Positions 47,776-55,831 of a stretch of DNA of 64,000 bases are shown piece by piece (within the stretch, counting starts at the first letter, position 1; the number at the start of each line of letters is the position of its first letter). The stretch is from positions 992,001 through 1,056,000 of the forward strand of contig NC_011126.1 of assembly GCF_000020785.1 (NCBI RefSeq). Direction: 5' to 3'. Under the pieces are notes generated by a model. The model worked only from the letters and a program-made list of their open reading frames with translations, ran no database searches and was not told the origin of the DNA. Both the position numbers and the translations under genes were made by a program. Origin of the DNA: Hydrogenobaculum sp. Y04AAS1 (GTDB taxonomy: Bacteria; Aquificota; Aquificia; Aquificales; Aquificaceae).

Positions 47776-48720
47776 ATGGATATACAACCTCACGATACAT
47801 TTTTCAAGCAGATATTTTCAGATCCCAAAAGAGTAAAGATACTTCTTGATATCTTTGCAGAGGATATAGCACAAGATATACACTCTATAACACCTGTTAA
47901 TACAGAAAAGTTTTCTTCTAAATCTCAAAAGTTTATGCTTGATTTACTTTTTAGCTGCAAAGTAGAAGATCAAGATGCATATATACGGGTAGTACTTGAG
48001 CACAAATCTTATCTTGATAAAGAACTACCTACTCAGCTTCTATACTACAACGCCGCTATCTGGGAAGAAGCTATAAAAGAAAAAGAGTATTACCCTCCTA
48101 TTATCAACATTGTTTTTTATCATGGAAAAGGTGAATGGAATATACCTAAATCTTTGCCAGTTGTTAAAAATATCAAATTAGAAAAATACACATCCAAACT
48201 TAACTATATACTTATAGATCTAAATCGAGTATCTGATGAAGATATTATAAGTAAGACACATCAAGATCTTTGCATGCTATGGGCTATGCTTACAATGAAA
48301 CATATATTTGATAGCATAGAAAGCTTTATAAAAGTATTTGAGCTTATAGCAGATTATATCAAAACCCATGATTATATAGAAACGACTCATTGCATATTTT
48401 TAACGCTTGATTATATTGTATATGTGAAAGACAGTGCTGAAGAGGTTGAAAATATTTTAAAAGAACTAACAGGAGGTGATGAGAAGGTTATGACACTAAC
48501 AGAAAAGTGGAAAATGGAAGGCAAACAAGAAGGATTACAAGAAGGATTACAAAAAGGATTAATTAAAGCTAAAAAAGATGACATTAAGAGTGCCATTCTT
48601 ATAAAGTTTGGGATACTACCAAAAGAGCTTGAAGAGAAAATAGAAATTACAGATGATATACAGACTTTAGACGATATCTTCAAGAAAGTTATACTGGCCA
48701 CTAAAATTGAAGAAATTTAA
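47776..48720 (+). CDS. Rpn-family PD-(D/E)XK nuclease
   Basis: A 314-residue member of the recombination-promoting nuclease (RpnA/YhgA-like) family. The N-terminus MDIQPHDTFFKQIFSDPKRV and the catalytic core LDLLFSC ... IRVVLEHKSY (acid, then E-x-K) match the family. A Glu/Gly/Lys-rich repeat (KQEGLQEGLQKGL) precedes a C-terminal helical domain. TAAAAT ends 6 nt before the ATG, with no ribosome-binding site. Such proteins are often annotated as transposases, but cut DNA in RecA-independent recombination. It lies just after the CRISPR array. Confidence 0.88.
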   Translation: MDIQPHDTFFKQIFSDPKRVKILLDIFAEDIAQDIHSITPVNTEKFSSKSQKFMLDLLFSCKVEDQDAYIRVVLEHKSYLDKELPTQLLYYNAAIWEEAIKEKEYYPPIINIVFYHGKGEWNIPKSLPVVKNIKLEKYTSKLNYILIDLNRVSDEDIISKTHQDLCMLWAMLTMKHIFDSIESFIKVFELIADYIKTHDYIETTHCIFLTLDYIVYVKDSAEEVENILKELTGGDEKVMTLTEKWKMEGKQEGLQEGLQKGLIKAKKDDIKSAILIKFGILPKELEEKIEITDDIQTLDDIFKKVILATKIEEI

Positions 48721-48770
48721 TAAGTTAGCCGATTTAGTAATGACTTCTAAAATTTACTAAAATTGTTATC

Positions 48771-48935
48771 CTAATGAGATTTAAGCTTCATCTGAAGCGG
48801 GTAGGTTCTAACAACTTCACCAAATCCTGAAACGCGATTATATCTTTCTAGTGTGCCAACGGCATTTTTTACATCGTGAGTAAAATATTTGTTAAGAAGA
48901 CTGGAATTTGAAATGTGGTAAACCACTCTGTCCAT
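48771..48935 (-). pseudogene. Possible gene fragment (54 codons)
   Basis: A 54-codon open frame, ATG to TAG, encoding a protein-like sequence with HDVKNAVGTLERYNRVSG. The peptide DVxNAVxTL recurs in the minus-strand reading of the repeat at 61321-61350. This suggests either a remnant of a larger gene whose pieces are scattered or a translated dispersed repeat. No ribosome-binding site was seen. Confidence 0.35.
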
Positions 48936-49218
48936 ATTCTATCTAAACTTATACATCTTCGGATTCTATCTATATAGCCATTATGGCTTATTAGGCTTCT
49001 TAAGTTTTATTAAGAGCAGGTCGTACTTTAATAACTGAATAAGTGTATAGAGTTTTTTATACTTAGTAAATCCCAGCATGGCATTTTTAACTTTTTAGGT
49101 AAAGGCTTTGTTTTATTTCATCTGAAGCTCTTGGATATTAAAAAGACATAAGTATAATTGCAATCATAGCAACATCGTTGATTTACAATGCTTGAAAGGC
49201 AGCTTAATTTAAAACATG

Positions 49219-49248
49219 GTCTTTTGTGTACCTATAGGGGATTGAAAC
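49219..49248 (+). repeat. Solitary CRISPR-like repeat
   Basis: A 30-bp copy of the CRISPR repeat with a few changes near its 5' end (GTCTTTTGTGTACC) and an intact 3' end (GGGGATTGAAAC). It lies about 1.55 kb beyond the array. A weaker match (49284-49313, 17 of 30 positions by hand) follows after 35 bp, a spacer-like distance. Confidence 0.75.
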
Positions 49249-49345
49249 TGATCAATATCATTGCAAAAATAAAAATAGATATTAAAATCTGTCTGCTTAT
49301 AGGGGTTTTAATAGCATTTAGATAAAATACAATAGGAGGTAATAA

Positions 49346-50014
49346 ATGAAGAAGCCTTACATTATAGGAGGAACAATATTATTAGTTTTAATTGGTGGTT
49401 TTGTTTTTAACAGATACGTGTATAGTAAAATAGAATATAAAAAAGGTCTTTCTTATTATAAAAATAAAAACTACCAAAAAGCATTACCTTTATTTAAATA
49501 CGCTGCGAATCAAGGATATGCGCCAGCAGAAGAGAAGCTTGGATATATGTATGGACGCGGTCGGGGTGTACCACAGGATTACTATGAAGCTGTACATTGG
49601 TTTAAAAAATCTGCTAAACAAGGATATGCAAAAGGAGAATTTTATCTTGGAACGATGTACCTAGCTGGTTTAGAAGTAGCACATGATCCCAATAAAGGTG
49701 TATATTGGTTAAAAAAATCTGCTGAACAAGGAGATGCAGAAGCAGAAGATTTTCTTGGAATGATTTACCTAGGTGGTTCAGGAGTACCACACGATTATAA
49801 AAAAGCTGCATATTGGTTTAAAAAAGCTGCACATCAAGGTGATGCTTTAGGAGAATATCTTCTTGGTCGTATGTACCAACATGGTTTAGGGGTACCAAAA
49901 GATCATAAAAAAGCTTCATATTGGATTAAGAAAGCAAAAAAACAAGGACATGCAAAAAGAAAATATTATCTTGATGAACTTCGTAAATTAAAGCACCTAT
50001 TAGGTGGTTATTGA
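49346..50014 (+). CDS. Sel1-repeat protein, membrane-anchored (222 aa)
   Basis: An N-terminal membrane segment (residues 7-24) anchors a domain of about four Sel1-like TPR repeats (for example LGYMYGRGRGVPQDYYEAVHWFKKSAKQGYA). Such helical solenoids bind proteins outside the cytoplasm. AGGAGG precedes the ATG. It ends in LKHLLGGY, matching the end of the other Sel1 gene at 50686-51717, and the 55 bp after both stops are nearly the same, so they are duplicates. Function is unknown. Confidence 0.9.
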   Translation: MKKPYIIGGTILLVLIGGFVFNRYVYSKIEYKKGLSYYKNKNYQKALPLFKYAANQGYAPAEEKLGYMYGRGRGVPQDYYEAVHWFKKSAKQGYAKGEFYLGTMYLAGLEVAHDPNKGVYWLKKSAEQGDAEAEDFLGMIYLGGSGVPHDYKKAAYWFKKAAHQGDALGEYLLGRMYQHGLGVPKDHKKASYWIKKAKKQGHAKRKYYLDELRKLKHLLGGY

Positions 50015-50162
50015 ATCAAAAAAAAGTGTATGAAATGGAAAGAAATAATCTTGGAAGGATGTACCAATGAACCTGAATTTTTTAGAAACAAAAGCATATT
50101 AGGTAGAGAATGCAACGTTTTAGTAAATCAAGCTTGGAAACCATAGATAGGAGGTATATAAA

Positions 50163-50639
50163 ATGAACTTTGATTTCATTAAGATCTCAAGAGCCACTTT
50201 TATAATAGCTATTATATGTTTCTTTTTGCCGTGGGTTCAGTTCTCCTGCGGAAGCCACCACGTAGATTTGAATGGGATGAACTTCGTTACAGGAAAAACG
50301 CTTAGCAATGGAAGACATATACATCCAATGCTCGAAGTTGTCTTTGCATTCTTATTAGCTTTAGCTGGAATTGCTATAACTTTTGCTAGAGGCAAATTTG
50401 CTAACACCAAGCTAGTCTCCATAGGTACTGCTGTAGTAGGTGCTATAGGATTTTTATTACTTTATAGATTTAAAGGACAGCTTTACAATGCCTTTCTAAT
50501 AGAACAAGAACAAGGAAATATTTTCCCAGGTGTCAAGCTACACTTTCGATACGGACTTTATTTGACCATGTTATCGTTCATTGCTGCCTTTCTTATAGGT
50601 GTTTATTCTCTGAAACGACAGGTACATGATACAAAGTAA
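50163..50639 (+). CDS. Small membrane protein with four transmembrane segments
   Basis: A 158-residue protein with hydrophobic segments at about 10-26, 60-76, 84-100 and 128-146. The first loop has a single cysteine and several histidines (CGSHHVD and NGRHIHP). AGGAGG is upstream of the ATG. It lies between the two Sel1 genes. No family was recognised. Confidence 0.7.
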   Translation: MNFDFIKISRATFIIAIICFFLPWVQFSCGSHHVDLNGMNFVTGKTLSNGRHIHPMLEVVFAFLLALAGIAITFARGKFANTKLVSIGTAVVGAIGFLLLYRFKGQLYNAFLIEQEQGNIFPGVKLHFRYGLYLTMLSFIAAFLIGVYSLKRQVHDTK

Positions 50640-50685
50640 ACTGATTTATGAAAACTTAAATTACAAGATGGATAGGGGGTGATAA

Positions 50686-51717
50686 ATGAATAATATAATA
50701 GCTAATATAAAGAAGTCTTACATTATAGGAGCAGTGATCCTATTAGTTGTGATTGGTGGCTTTTTTGTTTATGAACATGAATATGGTCCAGAAGCAAAAT
50801 ACCAAAAAGGTCTTCATTATTATAAAGATAAAAACTACCAAAAAGCATTACCTTTATTTAAAGAATCAGCAAAGCAGGGGTATGCACCAGCAGAAGCTAA
50901 ACTTGGGTATATGTATTTACGTGGTTTAGGAGTGTCAAGAGATGACGATAAGGCTGCTTATTGGTTTAAAAAAGCTGCACACCAAGGTAATGCTAGAGGA
51001 GAAGTTGGTCTTGGTTATATGTATTTGTTTGGCAAAGGCGGAGTATCAAAAGATTATCAAAAAGCTTTATATTGGATTAAGAAAGCAGTTAAACAAGGTG
51101 ATGCTCGAGGAGAAAATAACCTTGGATATATGTATGAATATGGTTTAGGAGTACCACAGGATTATAGCAAAGCTGTATATTGGTATAAAAAAGCTGCTGA
51201 ACAAGGACTTGCAGCAGCAGAAGATAGTCTTGGATATATGTATGAATATGGTTTAGGAGTACCACAGGATTATAGCAAAGCTGTATATTGGTATAAAAAA
51301 GCTGCTGAACAAGGACTTGCAGCAGCAGAAGATAATCTTGGATATATGTATTTGTTTGGCAAAGGCGGAGTATCAAAAGATTATCAAAAAGCTTTATATT
51401 GGATTAAGAAAGCTGCACATCAAGGTGATGCTTTAGGAGAAGCTACTCTTGGACATATGTATGCAGAAGGTTTAGGAGTACCACAGGATTATAGCAAAGC
51501 TTTATATTGGTTTAAAAAAGCTGCTAAACAAGGACTTGCACAAGCAGAAAATAATCTTGGATATATGTATGCAGAAGGTTTAGGAGTACCACAGGATTAC
51601 AACGAAGCCGTATATTGGTTACAGAAAGCTGCTGAACAAGGACTTGCACAAGCTAAAATCAACCTTGAATATATAAAAACAAAACTTGCATTAATGCACC
51701 TATTTGGTGGTTATTGA
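50686..51717 (+). CDS. Sel1-repeat protein, membrane-anchored (343 aa)
   Basis: An N-terminal membrane segment (residues 11-28) is followed by about seven Sel1 repeats, each about 36 residues. One repeat unit (YEYGLGVPQDYSKAVYWYKK) occurs twice in tandem with almost no nucleotide change (51133 and 51241 onward), and another (FGKGGVSKDYQKALYWIKK) also occurs twice. So the repeats are being copied or homogenised. It ends LMHLFGGY like its neighbour at 49346. Confidence 0.9.
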   Translation: MNNIIANIKKSYIIGAVILLVVIGGFFVYEHEYGPEAKYQKGLHYYKDKNYQKALPLFKESAKQGYAPAEAKLGYMYLRGLGVSRDDDKAAYWFKKAAHQGNARGEVGLGYMYLFGKGGVSKDYQKALYWIKKAVKQGDARGENNLGYMYEYGLGVPQDYSKAVYWYKKAAEQGLAAAEDSLGYMYEYGLGVPQDYSKAVYWYKKAAEQGLAAAEDNLGYMYLFGKGGVSKDYQKALYWIKKAAHQGDALGEATLGHMYAEGLGVPQDYSKALYWFKKAAKQGLAQAENNLGYMYAEGLGVPQDYNEAVYWLQKAAEQGLAQAKINLEYIKTKLALMHLFGGY

Positions 51718-51800
51718 ATCAAAAACAAGTGTATGAAATGGAAAGAAATAATCTTGGAATGATGTACTAATATGGCTTAGGAGTAGGCTTAATTCAAATA
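51718..51800 (+). pseudogene. Remnant Sel1 coding sequence after the Sel1 gene
   Basis: After the stop, the sequence in another frame reads ERNNLGMMY, stop, YGLGV, which is a broken Sel1 repeat. The same flank follows the other Sel1 gene at 50015-50066. The ancestral gene probably had more repeats. Confidence 0.6.
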
Positions 51801-51829
51801 AATAAGGCAGACAAAAGGAGGTATTAGGC

Positions 51830-52417
51830 ATGTTAAAGAAGTTAGTTTCAGTATTAGCTTTAACAAGTTTGGCTTTTGGCAGTGGGTTGTGTTTTGACCC
51901 GTATAACCATGATTATGGGGTTAGCACAAAAAAACTGCATGATGGTAATTTAGATTATTACAACAAAATAATTATACTTCGCAATGGTAAAATGCAACTT
52001 GATAAATATACAAGGATAAAGCTTGTAAAATATGCCGTAAAGGGCAACAAAGCTTTAATGCTAATGAGAGGTGCAGGCGAGTATTTTGTAGTATATACTG
52101 AATGCATGAACGGAAAACCAGTTACAAAGGATGTAGAACAAACGGCTTTCATGAATTCAAATATACCAGCAACGAGAGTTGTTAATCTTCCAAAATATCC
52201 AATAAAGTTAGGATTTTACAAAGATGGATTTTGGGTTAAAGCTTTAGAAATTAATTGGATAAGACATATGGATCAAGATAGAGGACCTGGTGGTTATGCT
52301 TGTGATTACCAAACTGAATATTTTTCGTCCAAACCTATTCCTGTTGATCAAGAGTTTAAAGATGAATGGTTACCTACAAAGCTTTGCCAAGCTTTAGGGA
52401 ATAAATACGGACCATAA
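51830..52417 (+). CDS. Secreted protein of unknown function
   Basis: A 195-residue protein with a signal peptide of about 18-20 residues (LVSVLALTSLAFGSG). The mature part has four cysteines (GLCFDP, YTECMNG, YACDYQ and TKLCQA), suggesting two disulfides in the periplasm. AGGAGG precedes the ATG. It follows the Sel1 gene pair and may act with it. No family was recognised. Confidence 0.75.
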   Translation: MLKKLVSVLALTSLAFGSGLCFDPYNHDYGVSTKKLHDGNLDYYNKIIILRNGKMQLDKYTRIKLVKYAVKGNKALMLMRGAGEYFVVYTECMNGKPVTKDVEQTAFMNSNIPATRVVNLPKYPIKLGFYKDGFWVKALEINWIRHMDQDRGPGGYACDYQTEYFSSKPIPVDQEFKDEWLPTKLCQALGNKYGP

Positions 52418-52497
52418 AGGAGCCCAACTATAAGAAAGCTATCTGAATTTTGGTTTTCATTTTCTAATGGTATGACCTTTGCGCTTTTTTGATTTAG

Positions 52498-52527
52498 GTT
52501 TTTTATGTACCTACAAGAGACTGAAAA
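52498..52527 (+). repeat. Degenerate CRISPR-like repeat
   Basis: A 30-bp sequence beginning GTTTTTTATGTACCTA matches the array repeat at 23 of 30 positions by hand. It stands alone, with no recognisable second repeat a spacer's length away. Confidence 0.5.
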
Positions 52528-52565
52528 GAGCTTTTTAGGTTATAGAACGCTTGCTAAGATAGTTT

Positions 52566-52651
52566 ACAAGTCTGCCATGCCCCACAAGTCTGCCACGACA
52601 AACAAGTATACCACGATAAACAAGTCTGCCACTCTCCCAAGTATAGCAAGA
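52566..52651 (-). repeat. 18-bp repeat family, 5 copies
   Basis: Units with core ACAAGTMTGCCACG on the plus strand start at 52566, 52584, 52602, 52620 and 52638, exactly 18 bp apart, with 4 variable bases between cores. The last copy is degenerate. The array ends just before the 3' end of the Rpn gene at 52691. Confidence 0.85.
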
Positions 52652-52690
52652 TTTATGTTATTTATGATGTATTTAACCTGTACTAAAGTA

Positions 52691-53686
52691 TTATCGCTTG
52701 GTAGTTTCAGATATCAGCTTTCCTATCTCATCAATGCTATTGGCAGTAATAGATTTATCAAATATAACATTTAGCTTTTCAAGGTCCTCTATCTTAGATA
52801 GCCTATTTTCAATATCTTCTGGCAATATCCCAAATCTTGTCAATATCACACGTTTTATATCCTCTAATTTCTCTTCAAGCTTTCCCTCAAGCTTTCCTTC
52901 TAATTTACCTTTTAACTCACCTTCAAGCATTCCTTTTAAGATGGCTTCTTGTTCTAATTCTTTAACAAGCTTTCCCACCACAGGCCACTCTTTTATGTCG
53001 TCTATAGTTAAGCTTATTTCAAGCATAGGTGCCTCCTCGTAAAAATCTATAATCTCTTTACTTAATTTAGGTCTTATACTTAAAAGCGTCAATATCTTCT
53101 TAAACCAATCAAACCTTTCTTTGCTTGGCAGCTCTTTTAATTTAGCTAAAGCTTTTTTGAATAGCTTTCCTCTATCTTTTACATTGCATAGAAATGCAAA
53201 AGTTATATCTGCTATGTTGTTAGACTCTATCAGACTATCGCATTGAATATACTTTATATCTATTATCTCGTATTTGTAAGAAATACCAATATCTTCAAAA
53301 GAATTTTCCATATTGCATTCATCTTCACCAAGATAAATAAGCTTTTGATAAAGAGACCTGTCTTTAAAATGCGACTTTATAAGGCTATAATACTCAAGCA
53401 TTCTGTAAAGCATGTCTTTGTCATTACTTGTTTGAAATTCTATATGTAGTATTGAGTTATCTTCAAGCTCTAAAAGTAAATCCACTCTTCTTTCTTTTGT
53501 GCTTGGAAACACTGAGTTCAAAACACGTTTGTAGTTTTTACCTGTTATCATTCTTATAAATGCACTTTCTGAAAAAGATGGGATGATATCTCTTATTGTG
53601 ATATCTATCTTCTGAGGATGTTTATTCTCTTGATCCATAACATAAGTAAAATTATATCGCTCTTTGTATAAGTCCATATAGGGCAT
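52691..53686 (-). CDS. Rpn-family PD-(D/E)XK nuclease-like protein
   Basis: A 331-residue protein. The nuclease core is RRVDLLLELEDNSILHIEFQT, with a catalytic acid and an E-x-Q in the place of E-x-K, so activity is plausible but altered. A run of six Glu/Gly/Lys units (GKLEGKLEEKLED) lies near residue 265, then a C-terminal helical domain like that of the other Rpn gene at 47776. It is flanked on both sides by 18-bp repeat arrays. Confidence 0.85.
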   Translation of the reverse strand: MPYMDLYKERYNFTYVMDQENKHPQKIDITIRDIIPSFSESAFIRMITGKNYKRVLNSVFPSTKERRVDLLLELEDNSILHIEFQTSNDKDMLYRMLEYYSLIKSHFKDRSLYQKLIYLGEDECNMENSFEDIGISYKYEIIDIKYIQCDSLIESNNIADITFAFLCNVKDRGKLFKKALAKLKELPSKERFDWFKKILTLLSIRPKLSKEIIDFYEEAPMLEISLTIDDIKEWPVVGKLVKELEQEAILKGMLEGELKGKLEGKLEGKLEEKLEDIKRVILTRFGILPEDIENRLSKIEDLEKLNVIFDKSITANSIDEIGKLISETTKR

Positions 53687-53745
53687 AGAAAGAGAGGTTT
53701 GTTATATTTGAGATAAGTGTTTTCTTAAAAGACAATAATATCAAG

Positions 53746-53850
53746 ACAAGTATACCGCGCCCTACAAGTCTGCCACGATCCACAAGTATGCCACGCCCCG
53801 CCAAGTATGCCACGATAAACAAGTATGCCACGATAAACAAGTATGCCACG
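53746..53850 (-). repeat. 18-bp repeat family, 6 copies
   Basis: Units start at 53746, 53764, 53782, 53800, 53819 less one base of drift, and 53837, in near-perfect 18-bp register; the plus-strand core is ACAAGTATGCCACG. It is the largest array of the family in the window, in the gap upstream of the second Rpn gene and of rpsT. Confidence 0.88.
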
Positions 53851-53936
53851 GTTTATGTGTTTAAGATGTATTGAACTTGTGCATTTGTATAAATTGTTTG
53901 TTATAATATAATATTAATTTTTAAAGGAGGTTTTAG

Positions 53937-54218
53937 ATGCCCAACAAAAGACAGGCTGCTAAAAGAGCTAGAAGAGATGAAAGAAGAAGAGAGATAAATG
54001 CGTTGCATGTATCAAGGATGAAAACTGCCATAAGAAATTTTAAGAAACTCATACAAGCCAAAGATTTAGAAACCGCCAAAGCCAAACTTCCTTTTGTGGT
54101 AAGCATGATACAGCACGCAGCCGCTAAGGGTTCTATACACAAAAACGAAGCGGCCAGAAGAGTCTCAAGAGTTACACAACTTTTAAACAAGGCTTTGGCA
54201 TCCAATGAGCAAAAATAA
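53937..54218 (+). CDS. rpsT: 30S ribosomal protein S20
   Basis: A 93-residue basic protein starting PNKRQAAKRARRDERRREIN, with the S20 helical layout and the C-terminal KGSIHKNEAARRVSRVTQ. AAAGGAGG lies 6-8 nt before the ATG. The downstream TPR gene overlaps it by 14 nt. Confidence 0.96.
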   Translation: MPNKRQAAKRARRDERRREINALHVSRMKTAIRNFKKLIQAKDLETAKAKLPFVVSMIQHAAAKGSIHKNEAARRVSRVTQLLNKALASNEQK

Positions 54219-54786
54219 GATATACACTATTTTATCGCTTAGCATCACAGCTATATTTGTGGCCATAGGTTTTTATTTTCTTAAAAAGCATGAAAAAGAG
54301 TACAACGAAGCTGCAAGTTATCAACTGTCAAAAGTAGATGAGCTTTTACAACAAAAAAATTATCAAGGAGCTTTAAACCAAGCTCAATTTGTGGCAACCC
54401 ATTATAAGAAAAGCCCAATGGCGCTTTTGGCAATGTCTTATGAAATAGGCATATCCACGTTGGCAAACCTGCCTGTGAACGACGTTGCTTTGTCTCAAGA
54501 TATTTCATCTAAGGCAAAAACATTGCCTGCTAAATTTTTATACGAAGAAAGGGCAGCCTACGGACTTTACAAAGAAGGTAAATATCAACAAGCCATAAGC
54601 ATACTAAACACCATCCCAAACAACGCTTTCAACAAAGCTTCTGCCTTACTATTGGAAGCCGAAGCTTACGAAAAGTTAAACGACAAAGTAAAAGCTATAA
54701 CAGTTTACAACGATATAATAAAAGCGTTTCCAAAAAGCTATTATGCAAACGTAGCCTCTCTTAGAATATCGATGTTAGAATCATGA
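54205..54786 (+). CDS. TPR-containing membrane-anchored protein
   Basis: A 193-residue protein with a membrane segment at residues 6-24 followed by TPR-like helices (YQGALNQAQFVATHY; YQQAISILNTIPNNAFNKASALLLEAEAYEKLNDKVKAIT). It resembles YfgM/BamD-like tetratricopeptide proteins that bind envelope partners. It is coupled to rpsT and overlaps purC by 4 nt. Confidence 0.8.
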   Translation: MSKNKIYTILSLSITAIFVAIGFYFLKKHEKEYNEAASYQLSKVDELLQQKNYQGALNQAQFVATHYKKSPMALLAMSYEIGISTLANLPVNDVALSQDISSKAKTLPAKFLYEERAAYGLYKEGKYQQAISILNTIPNNAFNKASALLLEAEAYEKLNDKVKAITVYNDIIKAFPKSYYANVASLRISMLES

Positions 54787-55484
54787 ACAAACTCTATGAA
54801 GGTAAGGCTAAAATAGTCTATGAAAACGACCAAGACACTTACATAATAACATTTAAAGATGATGTTACCGCTTTTGACGCCATAAAAAAAGACAACATAT
54901 CTGGTAAAGGACATATAAATTTAGAAATAACATCTTTTATTTTTGAGCTTTTAAAAGCCAAAAACATAAAAACACATTTTATAAAAAAGCTATCTGAAGA
55001 CTCGATGCTTGTTTTAAAAGCAACCCGCATAGATGTAGAAGTGGTGGTAAGAAACATAGCTGCTGGAAGCCTAACCAAAAGACTCGGCATAAAAGAAGGT
55101 ACATCTTTAAACCCACCGCTGGTAGAACTTTTTTACAAATCCGATGAGCTTCACGACCCTCTTATATGTATAGAACACGTTAAACTTCTCAACCTTGCCA
55201 CCGAAGAAGACATAACATTTATGAAACAAGCCGCTTTGAAAGTAAACGATGTTTTAAAAGAGTTCTTTGATCAGCTTGATATAATACTTGTGGATTTCAA
55301 ACTTGAATTTGGTAAAACAAAAGACGGCGAGATAATATTAATAGATGAAATATCTCCAGATAGCTGCAGACTTTGGGACAAAAAAACCGGCGAAAAATTA
55401 GACAAAGATAGGTTTAGGTTTGACCTTGGGGATCTAAAAGAGGGCTATCTTAAAATCTTAGAGCGCATAAAAACACATTCATAA
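54783..55484 (+). CDS. purC: Phosphoribosylaminoimidazole-succinocarboxamide synthase
   Basis: A 233-residue SAICAR synthetase of purine synthesis. It begins YEGKAKIVYENDQDTYIITF and has VVVRNIAAGSLTKRLGI and VDFKLEFGKTKDGEIILIDEISPDSCRLWD, the ATP- and CAIR-binding segments of the family. It starts within the end of the preceding gene. Confidence 0.96.
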   Translation: MNKLYEGKAKIVYENDQDTYIITFKDDVTAFDAIKKDNISGKGHINLEITSFIFELLKAKNIKTHFIKKLSEDSMLVLKATRIDVEVVVRNIAAGSLTKRLGIKEGTSLNPPLVELFYKSDELHDPLICIEHVKLLNLATEEDITFMKQAALKVNDVLKEFFDQLDIILVDFKLEFGKTKDGEIILIDEISPDSCRLWDKKTGEKLDKDRFRFDLGDLKEGYLKILERIKTHS

Positions 55485-55831
55485 AAATACAAAGCGTTTT
55501 AAAACATAAATCTCTTGCTGATTTTATAATAAAAATTTCCATTTTGTTTAAAAATATTTTTAATTTTCCGCATTTTGGTTTTTATTTTTGATGTTAATTT
55601 ATTTAATTCAAAGGCAGTTTAACTTAAAAAGGTTAAATATTTTGTAAAATAAGTTTTTGGATTTTACAATTATAATACGATTTATATCATAAAGAATGTT
55701 TTATATCAAAAGCGGGCTGCTTAATTTTAAAGGCAAAAAGAGGTTATGACAATGTGTCAAATCATATTTAAACTATTGACAAAAGATCTTATAAGTATAG
55801 ATTTTTACAAACCAAAAAGGAGGCGAAGTCT
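55485..55831 (+). promoter_or_regulatory. AT-rich gap before the NuoL-like gene, possible promoter
   Basis: The 347-bp gap between purC and the NuoL-like gene has no gene. TTGACA at 55776-55781 is a good -35 but the nearest -10-like sequence (TATAGA, 55796) is only 14 nt away. A short inverted repeat GACA-ATG-TGTC lies at 55748-55758. The rest is low-complexity A/T. Confidence 0.4.

Larger units (their letters stand above)
48721..49345 (+). other. Gene-poor gap with relics
   Basis: This 625-bp stretch has no complete gene of note. It holds a short minus-strand open frame (48771-48935), copies of a dispersed repeat (TGCCAACGGCATTTT near 48855), a palindrome GCTTCATCTGAAGC (48785-48798), and relic CRISPR repeats near its right end. 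Confidence 0.6.

Noticed and set aside
47776-48720. Transposase of an insertion sequence
   Set aside because: Family is Rpn-type nuclease; no terminal inverted repeats or target duplications were seen, and no DDE motif.
51089-51376. Minus-strand repetitive frame in the Sel1 gene
   Set aside because: It is the shadow of the Sel1 repeats and has no ribosome-binding site.
52505-52774. Plus-strand open frame starting in the degenerate CRISPR-like repeat
   Set aside because: It crosses the 18-bp repeat array and the antisense of the Rpn gene; no ribosome-binding site and no protein-like character.
53652-53849. Minus-strand 65-codon frame with repeats AYLFIV and GRGILV
   Set aside because: It is the translation of the 18-bp repeat array, with no ribosome-binding site.
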